NCBI RefSeq assembly: GCF_003711105.1 | Contig: NZ_CP023865.1 | Span: forward strand, 6,168,501 to 6,232,500 | From: Actinoplanes teichomyceticus ATCC 31121 | Lineage (GTDB): Bacteria > Actinomycetota > Actinomycetes > Mycobacteriales > Micromonosporaceae | Length of the DNA stretch: 64,000 bases | Reading direction: 5' to 3' | Shown: positions 1 through 8,138 of the stretch, in pieces | How the letters are laid out: every line of letters begins with the position of its first letter | Numbering within the stretch: position 1 is the stretch's first letter | The notes under the pieces: generated by a model | Told to the model about the DNA's origin: nothing | Databases searched by the model: none | Seen by the model: the letters and a program-made list of their open reading frames with translations, nothing else | Translations under genes and position numbers: made by a program

Positions 1-458
1 CCGATCACCGGCATGAAGTTCGCGTCGCCACCCCACCGCGGCACCACGTGCTGGTGCAGGTGGGCGGCGATCCCGGCGCCGGCCACCGAGCCCTGGTTCA
101 TCCCCAGGTTGAAGCCGTGCGGCCGGCTCACCGCGCGGATCACCCGCATCGCCGTCCGGGTGAAGGCGGCCACCTCGGCGGTCTCCTGTTCGGTCAGGTC
201 GGTGTAGTCCGCGACGTGCCGGTACGGGCACACCATCAGGTGACCCGGGTTGTACGGGTAGAGGTTCAGCACCGCGTAGACCAGCCGGCCCCGCGCCACC
301 ACCAGGCTCTCCGGCTCCGGCACGCCCGGGGCCAGGCAGAACGGGCATCCGGACGGCTTCTCGTAGCCACCCTCGGGCGCCTCCTCGCCGGTGATGTAGG
401 TCATCCGGTGCGGAGTCCAGAGCCGTTCCAGGCCGTCCGGCTCACCCGTAGCATCCAC
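1..458 (-). CDS. HIT-family hydrolase, Ap4A phosphorylase-like (3' end off the window)
   Basis: Partial gene; the C-terminus lies beyond the left edge. About 152 residues are visible. The histidine triad HLHQHVVP is near residue 133, and an N-terminal CPFC pair precedes the fold, as in actinobacterial HIT proteins. The family hydrolyses or phosphorolyses dinucleoside polyphosphates; Rv2613c of M. tuberculosis is an Ap4A phosphorylase. The order thrS then HIT matches Rv2614c-Rv2613c, although here a diguanylate cyclase lies between them. The GTG start at 458 is 9 bases after the cyclase stop, so the genes are probably cotranscribed. An ATG at 404 is an alternative start. The exact substrate is inferred from family and synteny. 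Confidence 0.85.
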   Translation of the reverse strand, partial: MDATGEPDGLERLWTPHRMTYITGEEAPEGGYEKPSGCPFCLAPGVPEPESLVVARGRLVYAVLNLYPYNPGHLMVCPYRHVADYTDLTEQETAEVAAFTRTAMRVIRAVSRPHGFNLGMNQGSVAGAGIAAHLHQHVVPRWGGDANFMPVI

Positions 459-467
459 CTCCGCATC

Positions 468-2546
468 CTATGCGGTGGTGGTCTCCGCGTCGGAGTCCAC
501 GTGCACGTGGTAGCGGCCGGTGCCGCCCCGCTTGGCCACGTACATCGCCGCGTCGGCGTCGCGCAGCACGTCGTCGGCGCCCTGGCCGGGCCGCGACAGC
601 GCGATCCCGATGCTCGCCGGGGTGCGCAGCGCGTGCCCGTCCACCACCATCGGCTCGTTCAGCGCCCGCACCACCCGGTCGGCGATCACCAGTGCCCCGG
701 CCACCTCGGTGAGGTCCTCGGCCAGGATGACGAACTCGTCGCCGCCCAGCCGCGCCACGGTGTCCTCGGTACGCACGCAGGTCCGCAGCCGGTCCGCCAC
801 GATCCGCAGCACCTCGTCCCCGGTGTCGTGCCCGTACGTGTCGTTCACCGGCTTGAACCCGTTCAGGTCCAGCAGCAGCACCCCGATCCGCCGGTCGGCG
901 CGCCGGGCCCGGGCCAGCGACGCGGTCAGCCGGTCCCAGAGCAGCGCCCGGTTGCCCAGCCCGGTCAGCATGTCGTGCATCGCCCGCCGGGTCAGCTCGG
1001 CGGTCAGCGCCACGCTGTCGAGCGCCAGCGACACCTGGGTGCGCAGCGTCTGCAGCGCCTTGACGACGTCCGCGGGCAGCTCCCGCTCCGCGCCCACCAG
1101 CAGGATGCCGAAGAAGCGGGCGCCGTTGAGCAGCGGCAGCAGCATGATCGGCCGCTCGCCGACGGCGTCCAGGCCGGTCACCCCGAGCGTGGCCAGCGTG
1201 GTCCCGGAGATCACTTCGCCGTTCGACAGCCGGGTCAGCAGCGGGGCCGGTACCGCCTCGCCGGGCAGCCGGAAGCCGGCCACCGTCTCCGCGCCGTTGC
1301 CGGCCGCGTGCAGCACGGTCCAGTTGTCCGGATCCTCCGGGGTGACGCTGACGACCACCGTCCGGGCGCCCGGGCACGGTGCGACCAGGGCGGCCGCCGC
1401 GGCCGCCGCCAGCCGCTGCACCTGCGCCGGGTCGTTGGTGGTGAGCAGGCTGGTGCCCAGGTCGTTGAGGATCTGCTCGCGGGCCACCGCCTGGCGCAGC
1501 GCGCGCACACTGGCGTCCACCCGGACCAGCAGGCGGTTGTTGTCCCGCAGGCCGATCACCTGGCGTACCACGACCAGCCCGGTGAGCAGGATCGAGCCGC
1601 CGACCACCGGCCAGGAGCGCGCCGACAGCCCGCCCAGCAGGGCGCCGATCAGCAGCGCGCAGGCCGCGGCGATCGCCAGGTACGGCACCAGGCTGGACGG
1701 CCGCTGCGCCACCGCCTGCTCGGCGACCTCGGCGCCGGCCACCGCGCGCATCTGCGCCGCCCCGGCCGCGATGATCAGCGCGGTGAACAGCGCCCACACC
1801 GCCAGCGTCCAGTGCTGGGAGCCCTCGCCGAGCAGCCGCTGGCAGATCGAGACGACCACGCTGCAGCAGGCGGCCAGGCCGGACCACAGCAGCGACCGCC
1901 GGCTCACCTCGACCGGGCCGCCCAGCACCAGGCGGGCGATCGCGAACAGCACGACCAGCAACCCGCAGGTCTTGATCAGCACCAACGCCGGGACGAATCC
2001 GCCGTGCCCGAGCATCCGCGGGTGGATCAGGAAGTACCAGGCGAAGAGCATCCCGGCGACCTGCACGATGGCCACGTCCATCGCCAGCCGCGCGCTGCTC
2101 GCCGACCAGCGCGTGCGGATCGGCACGGTCAGCAGCCCGGCCAGCACCAGCAGCATCGCGGTCAGGTCGCCGAGCGGCACCGCCGGACTCGGCGACGGGT
2201 ACGCCAGGCTGCCGGTCACCAGCATCCAGGCCAGCGCCCACCCGCCGGTGGCCGCGGTCACGGTCCAGGCCAGCGCGGTCAGCACGGCGTACCGGCGGGC
2301 GCCGGTCAGGTGGGTCCGGCGGGCGGCCCGCCAGCACAGCCAGGCCGGGATCGCGGCGAGCACCGGGGCGTAGAGCCGGTAGCCGGTGAGCTGGAAACCC
2401 CACCCGCCGACGCCGGTCAGGTGCAGCACGAACCAGAGGGCGGCCACCGCGTAGCCGGCGCGCGGTATCCACGTCCAGCGCCCGCCGCCGTGCGGGCGCG
2501 CCGCCCCGCCGGCGGTCAGCCCGCGTCCGGCCGTCCGGAACTGCAT
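468..2546 (-). CDS. Membrane-bound GAF-GGDEF diguanylate cyclase
   Basis: 692 residues. About ten hydrophobic segments fill residues 25-330. A GAF-like region follows (about 350-500), then a GGDEF domain (about 510-680). The active-site motif is intact (ARLGGDEFVIL near residue 600). An RxxD inhibitory I-site (RTED) lies just before it, so product inhibition by c-di-GMP is expected. There is no EAL or HD-GYP domain, which makes this a synthase of c-di-GMP. The membrane part resembles a sensor array of unknown ligand. It lies between thrS and the HIT gene on the same strand and interrupts a pair that is adjacent in mycobacteria. Confidence 0.9.
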   Translation of the reverse strand: MQFRTAGRGLTAGGAARPHGGGRWTWIPRAGYAVAALWFVLHLTGVGGWGFQLTGYRLYAPVLAAIPAWLCWRAARRTHLTGARRYAVLTALAWTVTAATGGWALAWMLVTGSLAYPSPSPAVPLGDLTAMLLVLAGLLTVPIRTRWSASSARLAMDVAIVQVAGMLFAWYFLIHPRMLGHGGFVPALVLIKTCGLLVVLFAIARLVLGGPVEVSRRSLLWSGLAACCSVVVSICQRLLGEGSQHWTLAVWALFTALIIAAGAAQMRAVAGAEVAEQAVAQRPSSLVPYLAIAAACALLIGALLGGLSARSWPVVGGSILLTGLVVVRQVIGLRDNNRLLVRVDASVRALRQAVAREQILNDLGTSLLTTNDPAQVQRLAAAAAAALVAPCPGARTVVVSVTPEDPDNWTVLHAAGNGAETVAGFRLPGEAVPAPLLTRLSNGEVISGTTLATLGVTGLDAVGERPIMLLPLLNGARFFGILLVGAERELPADVVKALQTLRTQVSLALDSVALTAELTRRAMHDMLTGLGNRALLWDRLTASLARARRADRRIGVLLLDLNGFKPVNDTYGHDTGDEVLRIVADRLRTCVRTEDTVARLGGDEFVILAEDLTEVAGALVIADRVVRALNEPMVVDGHALRTPASIGIALSRPGQGADDVLRDADAAMYVAKRGGTGRYHVHVDSDAETTTA

Positions 2547-2550
2547 GGGT

Positions 2551-2615
2551 ACTCCGCTCCCGCCGCCGCGTCGTGCGGAGGCTCGTCCGCCGTCATGTCG
2601 GCCGGCGGGAGCCGG
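2551..2615. terminator. Large-loop inverted repeat after thrS
   Basis: ACTCCGCTCCCGCCG at 2551-2565 pairs with the sequence at about 2600-2615 (one bulged C), giving a 15-bp stem around a loop of roughly 35 bases. It lies between the thrS stop and the start of the cyclase gene. It could weaken read-through from thrS. There is no T-run, so the function is uncertain. Confidence 0.4.
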
Positions 2616-2625
2616 AGTTGAGGCT

Positions 2626-4623
2626 TCAGGCGGCCGACGGCCCGGTGTTGACCCGGGAGCGGACCACCTCGACCACGTGCGCCACCGCCTCGTCCAGCGA
2701 GACGCCGTTGCGCTGCGAGCCGTCCCGGTACCGGAACGACACGGTGCCGCCGTTCACGTCGTCGTCACCGGCGATCGCCATGAACGGGATCTTCTGCTGC
2801 TGCGCGGTACGGATCTTCTTCTGCATCCGGTCGGTGGAGTGGTCCACCTCGGCGCGGATGCCCTCCCTGCGCAGCCGGGCGACGAACTCCTCCAGGTACC
2901 CGGCGTGGTCGTCCCGGATCGGGATGCCCACCACCTGCACCGGGGCCAGCCAGGCCGGGAACGCGCCCGCGTAGTGCTCGACCAGCACGCCGAAGAACCG
3001 CTCGATCGAGCCGAACTTCGCCGAGTGGATCATCACGGGCTCCTGCCGGGACCCGTCCGCCGCCTGGTACTCCAGGCCGAACCGGGACGGCATGTTGAAG
3101 TCGTACTGGATGGTGGACATCTGCCAGGTCCGGCCGATCGCGTCCCGGGCCTGGACGCTGATCTTCGGGCCGTAGAACGCCGCGCCGCCCGGGTCGAGGA
3201 CCAGCTCCAGCCCCGACTCCTGCGCCACCTCGGAGAGGACCCTGGTGGCGGTCTCCCACTGCTCGTCGGTGCCGATGAACTTGTCGCTCTGCGGGTCCCT
3301 GGTCGACAACTCCAGGTAGTAGTCGTCCAGGCCGAAGTCGTCGAGCAGCGAGCGGACGAAGTTCAGCAGGTGCTTGATCTCGGCCGGGGCCTGCTCGGCG
3401 GTGACGTAGGAGTGCGAGTCGTCCTGGGTCAGGCCGCGCACCCGGGTCAGGCCGTGCACCACGCCGGACTTCTCGTAGCGGTACACCGTGCCGAACTCGA
3501 ACAGCCGCATCGGCAGCTCGCGGTAGGACCGCCCGCGCGACCTGAAGATCAGGTTGTGCATCGGGCAGTTCATCGCCTTGAGGTAGTAGTTCGCCCCCTC
3601 CAGCTCCATCGGGGGGAACATGGTGTCCTTGTAGTAGGGCAGGTGTCCCGACGTGTGGAACAGCCCTTCCTTGGTGATGTGCGGGCTGCCGACGTACTGG
3701 AAGCCCTCCTCGATGTGGCGGGCCCGGACGTAGTCCTCCATCTCCCGCTTGATCACCCCACCCTTCGGGTGGAAGACCACGAGACCGGAGCCGATCTCGT
3801 CCGGGAAGGAGAACAGGTCCAGTTCGGTGCCCAGCTTGCGGTGGTCGCGGCGCTCGGCCTCGGCCAGCCGGGTCAGGTACGCCTTGAGCTCGTCCCGCGA
3901 CGGCCACGCCGTCCCGTAGACCCGCTGCAGCTGCGGGTTCTTCTCCGAACCGCGCCAGTAGGCGGCGGCCGAGCGCATCAGCTTGAACGCCGGGATGAGC
4001 CGGGTCGACGGCAGGTGCGGACCGCGGCACAGGTCGCCCCAGACCCGCTCGCCGTCGGCGTTCAGGTTGTCGTAGTGGGTCAGCTCGCCGGCGCCGACCG
4101 CGGCGGCCTCCTCGTCCACGTCCCCCTTGATGTCGACGAGCTCCAGCTTGTACGGCTCGTTCGCCAGCTCCGCCTTGGCCTCGTCGAGCGAGGCGTACTC
4201 CCGGCGGCGGAAGGTCTGCCCGGCCTTGACGATCTCCTGCATCCGCTTCTCGAGCTTCGTCAGGTCCTCCGGCTGGAACGGCTTCTCGACGTCGAAGTCG
4301 TAGTAGAAACCGTCCCGGATCGGCGGGCCGATGCCCAGCTTGGCCTCCGGGAAGACGTCCTGCACGGCCTGGGCCAGCACGTGCGCGGTGGAGTGGCGCA
4401 GCACGTTCAGCCCGTCCGGGGAGTCGATCGTGACCGGGGTGACCTCGGTGTCGGCGGCCGGAGCCCAGTGCAGGTCACGCAGCCGGCCGTCGGCCTCGCG
4501 GACCACGACGACCGCCTTCGGCCCGTGCGCCGGGAGCCCGGCGGCGGCCACCGCGTCGGCCGCCGTAGTCCCGGCCGGGACGACTAGTGGGTCGGCCACG
4601 GCGGGTGTACGGGGTGCAGACAC
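2626..4623 (-). CDS. thrS: Threonyl-tRNA synthetase
   Basis: Class II synthetase that charges tRNA-Thr and edits mischarged serine. A TGS-like N-terminal region is followed by the editing domain (about 70-250), the catalytic core (about 260-540) and the anticodon-binding domain (about 560-660). The zinc ligands are recognisable in MNCPMHN, in the QDDSHSY block and in [15 protein letters not shown] chose the GTG at 4621-4623, giving 665 residues, because GGAG lies 6 bases upstream. The ATG at 4635 would have its ribosome site inside a 13-bp hairpin. A second possibility is that the ATG is used and the hairpin controls it. Confidence 0.93.
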   Translation of the reverse strand: MSAPRTPAVADPLVVPAGTTAADAVAAAGLPAHGPKAVVVVREADGRLRDLHWAPAADTEVTPVTIDSPDGLNVLRHSTAHVLAQAVQDVFPEAKLGIGPPIRDGFYYDFDVEKPFQPEDLTKLEKRMQEIVKAGQTFRRREYASLDEAKAELANEPYKLELVDIKGDVDEEAAAVGAGELTHYDNLNADGERVWGDLCRGPHLPSTRLIPAFKLMRSAAAYWRGSEKNPQLQRVYGTAWPSRDELKAYLTRLAEAERRDHRKLGTELDLFSFPDEIGSGLVVFHPKGGVIKREMEDYVRARHIEEGFQYVGSPHITKEGLFHTSGHLPYYKDTMFPPMELEGANYYLKAMNCPMHNLIFRSRGRSYRELPMRLFEFGTVYRYEKSGVVHGLTRVRGLTQDDSHSYVTAEQAPAEIKHLLNFVRSLLDDFGLDDYYLELSTRDPQSDKFIGTDEQWETATRVLSEVAQESGLELVLDPGGAAFYGPKISVQARDAIGRTWQMSTIQYDFNMPSRFGLEYQAADGSRQEPVMIHSAKFGSIERFFGVLVEHYAGAFPAWLAPVQVVGIPIRDDHAGYLEEFVARLRREGIRAEVDHSTDRMQKKIRTAQQQKIPFMAIAGDDDVNGGTVSFRYRDGSQRNGVSLDEAVAHVVEVVRSRVNTGPSAA

Positions 4624-4641
4624 GGTGATCTCCATTCAGAA

Positions 4642-4672
4642 GGTGACGGCCCGGCTCCTCCGGGCCGTCACC
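4642..4672. terminator. Perfect 13-bp hairpin upstream of thrS
   Basis: GGTGACGGCCCGG (4642-4654), loop CTCCT, then the exact reverse complement (4660-4672). It lies 69 bases after the stop of the ADP-ribosylglycohydrolase gene and about 19 bases before the preferred thrS start. It is either the terminator of the upstream gene or a leader element of thrS. No T-run follows. Confidence 0.6.
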
Positions 4673-4740
4673 GATGCTATCCGCCGGGTTCGGGGCGGTT
4701 TCGCGCGGCGCGCGACCTCGCCTCGCGGTCCCGGTCCGGC

Positions 4741-5691
4741 TCAGTGTCCCCGGCCGCCTCCGGCGTCCTCGGGACCGACCGCGGCGGTCAGCCAGGAGGG
4801 CAGCGGCTCACGGTGCGTGAGCCAGTCACCGGGGATCCCGCCGATTCCGGTGTACGCCGCCACGACGCCCCCGGTGATCGCCGCCGTGGTGTCCACGTCC
4901 CCGCCGGCCACCACGCACGCCGCCACCGCCGCCGGATAGTCGTCCAGGTGCCGGTCGGCGGCCCAGAGCGCGAACGGCACGGTGTCCTGGGCGGTCGCCC
5001 GGCTCCCGTTGCCCAGCCGGTGCGCCGCCTCGGCCGCGCCGGTCAGCCGGCCCAGACCGGCCGCCTCGCCCAGGGCGTCGCGGACCACGCTCGGCGCGGT
5101 GTGCGCCGCGGCCGCGCGCAGCAGCTGCCCCGGGCCCGGCCGGTGCCCGTCCAGGCGGGCGGCGGTCGCGACCGCCGCGGCCACGGTCACCGCGACCGCG
5201 CCGGCGATGCCCTCCGGGTGCGCGTGGGTCACCTCCGCGGCCCGCGCCGCCTGGACCGCCGCGCGGGCGAGCGAATCGGCGTGCCAGGCGCCCAGCGGCG
5301 CGGCCCGCATGGCCGCCCCGTTGCCGCACGAGCCCTGCCCGTCGAAGGATGCGGCGGCGGCGATCGGCCACGGCAGCCCGGCCCGGATCTCGCGGAGCAT
5401 CACCACCGCGCCCCGGCCGTACCCCCGGGCGGGGTCGAAGCGGCGGCCGAGCGTCTCGGCGAACGCGTCCCGGTCGAAGTCGCCGTCGCGCAGCGTGGCG
5501 ACCAGGCAGCAGGCCTGCTCGGTGTCGTCGGTCCACGGCCAGGGCGGGTCCGGCACCCGGGCGTCCAGCAGGTCGGACGGGCGGTTGCCGGGCACCAGGT
5601 AGCGGGCTCCGAGCGCGTCACCGACGCTGAGGCCGGCCAGGCTCTCCAGCGCCAACGCGAGCCGCGTACGGGGAAAGAGGGTGAAGGACAT
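4741..5691 (-). CDS. ADP-ribosylglycohydrolase (DraG family)
   Basis: About 316 residues from the ATG at 5691. The family removes ADP-ribose from proteins or small molecules using two Mg2+ ions. Metal-binding signatures are present: WTDDTEQA near residue 60, GSCGNGAAMR in the middle, and GGDVDTTAAITGG near the C-terminus. The reading frame stays open up to 5748, but the residues upstream of MSFTLFPRTR do not look like the family N-terminus. It is transcribed toward thrS and is divergent from the response regulator at 5788. Its target cannot be deduced; no ADP-ribosyltransferase is visible nearby. Confidence 0.85.
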   Translation of the reverse strand: MSFTLFPRTRLALALESLAGLSVGDALGARYLVPGNRPSDLLDARVPDPPWPWTDDTEQACCLVATLRDGDFDRDAFAETLGRRFDPARGYGRGAVVMLREIRAGLPWPIAAAASFDGQGSCGNGAAMRAAPLGAWHADSLARAAVQAARAAEVTHAHPEGIAGAVAVTVAAAVATAARLDGHRPGPGQLLRAAAAHTAPSVVRDALGEAAGLGRLTGAAEAAHRLGNGSRATAQDTVPFALWAADRHLDDYPAAVAACVVAGGDVDTTAAITGGVVAAYTGIGGIPGDWLTHREPLPSWLTAAVGPEDAGGGRGH

Positions 5692-5787
5692 CGGTGCTTC
5701 GGATCGTATTCCATCACTGATTGTCATCAAAGCATCTCGCTCCATCACCCTTTAGGTTCTGCCCGCCGGGGCCGGTACGGTCTTCGC

Positions 5788-6477
5788 ATGGCCACGGTGT
5801 TGCTCGTCGAGGACGACCATGTCGTGCGTGGCGCCATGCTCCGTTCGCTCGCCGACCGGGGGCACGCCGTGCACGCCGTCGGCACCGCGCTGGAGGCGCT
5901 GCGGCGGGTCGCCGCGGAGACTCCCGACCTGGTCGTGCTCGATCTCGGACTGCCCGACCTGGACGGCTCGGACGCGCTGCGGATGCTGCGCGGCATCACC
6001 GACGTGCCGATCATCATCGCCACCGCCCGGGACGACGAGCAGACCGTCGTGCGCCTGCTGCGCGCCGGCGCCGACGACTACATGGTCAAGCCGTTCACCG
6101 GCGCCCACCTGGACGCCCGGATCGCCACCGTGCTGCGCCGGGTGGGCCGGGCCAGCCGGGCCGCCCAGCCGGCCGTGCACGAGGTGGGCGAGCTGCGGGT
6201 GGACGTGGGCGAGCGCAGCGCCACCCTGGGCGACCAGCCGCTGGCGCTGACCCGCAAGGAGTTCGACCTGCTGGCGTACCTCGCCGCCCGTCCGGGCCGA
6301 GTGGTTTCCCGTCGTGAGCTGTTGGAGGAGGTATGGCGACAGCCGTCGGTCGGCGAGGACCAGACCATCGACGTGCATTTGTACTGGCTGCGCCGGAAAC
6401 TGGGCGAGTCCGCGGCGAAGCCCCGCTTCCTGCGCACCGTGCGGGGGGTCGGCTTCCGGTTGGTGGCACCGGACTGA
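5788..6477 (+). CDS. OmpR/PhoB-family response regulator
   Basis: 229 residues. Receiver domain (1-120) with acidic pair D9/D10, phosphoacceptor D52 in LVVLDLGLPD and K101 in YMVKPF. The C-terminal winged helix (about 130-227) contains LTRKEFDLLAYLA and ends in RTVRGVGFRL. It pairs with the histidine kinase that starts 2 bases after its stop. A -10-like TACGGT at 5776-5781 ends 6 bases before the ATG and no Shine-Dalgarno is visible, so the mRNA is probably leaderless. Target genes are unknown; the secreted lectin protein downstream is a candidate by position. Confidence 0.93.
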   Translation: MATVLLVEDDHVVRGAMLRSLADRGHAVHAVGTALEALRRVAAETPDLVVLDLGLPDLDGSDALRMLRGITDVPIIIATARDDEQTVVRLLRAGADDYMVKPFTGAHLDARIATVLRRVGRASRAAQPAVHEVGELRVDVGERSATLGDQPLALTRKEFDLLAYLAARPGRVVSRRELLEEVWRQPSVGEDQTIDVHLYWLRRKLGESAAKPRFLRTVRGVGFRLVAPD

Positions 6478-6479
6478 GG

Positions 6480-7892
6480 TTGCGGCTGGCGTACACCACC
6501 GCCGCCACCACCGCTGCCGCCGCGCTGCCCTTCCTGCTCCTGCTGGGCTGGGGGCTGCGCTCGGACCACCGGGACCGGGCCCTGGCCGACGCCGCGCGCC
6601 GGACCGCCACGGTGACCGGCGCGCTGGTGGCCGGCGCCGGACAGAGGGGCGTGGCCGCGGCGGTCGCCTCGGCCGGTGGCCCGGTGGTGCACACCGCCGG
6701 TCTGGCGCCCGGTGACGGCGCCCGGGTCAGCCCCGCGCAGATCGACCTGGCCGCCACGAAGGCCGAGGCGAGCATCGTGGACGTGCCCGGCGGCGTGGTC
6801 CGGCTGCAGCCGGTCGGCGCGTCCGGCCGGACGTACGTGATCGAGGCGTTCGTGCCGGACGCCGCGCTCGGCGCGGACACCGCCCGGGACTGGTGGCTGC
6901 TGATCGGCGCGGCCATCGTGCTCGTCGGCGGCTCGGTGATCGTGGTGGACCGGCTCGCCCGGCACACCGTGGACTCGGCCAACAATCTGGTCGCGGCGGC
7001 CCTCGCGGTCGGTGACGGCGACCTGGACGTGCGCATCCAGCCGTCCGGGCCGCGCGAGCTGGCCGAGGCCGGGTACGCCTTCAACCGGATGGCGGACCGC
7101 CTGGTCACCTCCCGCACCGACGAGCGGGAGCTGGTCGCCGACCTGTCGCACCGGCTGCGTACCCCGCTGACCGCGCTGCGCCTGGACGCCGAGGCGCTCG
7201 ACCCGGACGACACCCAGATCATCGACCTGACCGCGGACGAGGTGGACCGCCGGCGCGGCATCCGGCGTATCCGGCAGGCCATCGCCACCCTCGAGGACGA
7301 GGTCAACCAGCTGATCAACACCACCCGGCAGGCGGTGGCCGCGCAGGTGGCGGCCGCCCCGGAGGAGGGCCTGTGCGACGCCAGCGAGGTGGTCCGGGAA
7401 CGCATGCGGTTCTGGTCGGCGCTGGCCGGCGACCAGAACCGGCGGTACCGCGTGGTCGGCGCGCACCTGCGCGTCCCGGTGCCGGTGGCCCGCGCGGAGC
7501 TGGCCGCCGCGCTGGACGCGGTGCTCGGCAACGTCTTCCGGTACACCCCGCAGGGCACCGCGTTCGAGGTGGCGCTCTCCCGGCGCGACGGCTGGGTGGC
7601 GCTGCGGGTCGACGACGCCGGGCCGGGCATCGGCGACCCGGAGAAGGCGCTGCGCCGCGGGCAGAGCCAGCAGGGCTCGACCGGGCTGGGCCTGGACATC
7701 GCCCGCCGGATGACGCAGTCCACCGGCGGATCGGTCAGCCTGGACAAGGCCGCGATGGGCGGGGCCAGCGTGGTGATGCTGATCGCCGACGCCGAGGCGA
7801 CGCCGAAGACGCCCAGCCGGTTCGGCCTGGTCGGCCGCGGGCGGCTGAACCGGGACCGGGAGTCCGCCCGCCGCCGCGGGCAGCAAGGCTGA
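6480..7892 (+). CDS. HAMP-containing sensor histidine kinase
   Basis: About 470 residues from a TTG at 6480. An N-terminal membrane helix is followed by an extracytoplasmic loop of about 110 residues, a second helix (WLLIGAAIVLVGG), a HAMP region, and a dimerisation box with the phospho-histidine in LVADLSHRLRTPLTAL. The ATPase domain has NVFRYTP (N box), DDAGPGIG (G1) and GSTGLGL (G2). The start is uncertain: TTG at 6480 or a CTG at 6474 overlapping the regulator stop. It senses an external signal and phosphorylates the upstream regulator. The short loop gives no clue about the ligand. Confidence 0.88.
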   Translation: MRLAYTTAATTAAAALPFLLLLGWGLRSDHRDRALADAARRTATVTGALVAGAGQRGVAAAVASAGGPVVHTAGLAPGDGARVSPAQIDLAATKAEASIVDVPGGVVRLQPVGASGRTYVIEAFVPDAALGADTARDWWLLIGAAIVLVGGSVIVVDRLARHTVDSANNLVAAALAVGDGDLDVRIQPSGPRELAEAGYAFNRMADRLVTSRTDERELVADLSHRLRTPLTALRLDAEALDPDDTQIIDLTADEVDRRRGIRRIRQAIATLEDEVNQLINTTRQAVAAQVAAAPEEGLCDASEVVRERMRFWSALAGDQNRRYRVVGAHLRVPVPVARAELAAALDAVLGNVFRYTPQGTAFEVALSRRDGWVALRVDDAGPGIGDPEKALRRGQSQQGSTGLGLDIARRMTQSTGGSVSLDKAAMGGASVVMLIADAEATPKTPSRFGLVGRGRLNRDRESARRRGQQG

Positions 7893-8138
7893 TCGCCGGC
7901 CGACCACAAGACCCTTGACGGACTACTCCCCCAGACGGAACAAGAGTTGCTTAGATCTGCTTTAAGAGTGTTCCCCTGGCTCTTGCGGCCTGGCAGTGTT
8001 CCCTCCGATCCCATCCGGCTCCCCGGTCCGCGCACCGCGGCTCGTCCCCATCGCCGCGGCCGGCGGAGCCCCGGCGCGGTGGGGGGCGGGCACCCCATGG
8101 TCCCCTCCCACCGCGTACCAGCTCGACGAGGAGACGCT

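Noticed and set aside
48..2621. Long plus-strand open frame opposite the diguanylate cyclase
   Set aside because: It is the mirror of a real gene: His/Arg/Gln/Gly-rich, no motif, no ribosome site. High GC makes such frames common.
2545..4587. 680-codon plus-strand frame opposite thrS
   Set aside because: Same composition artefact; thrS on the other strand has all family motifs.
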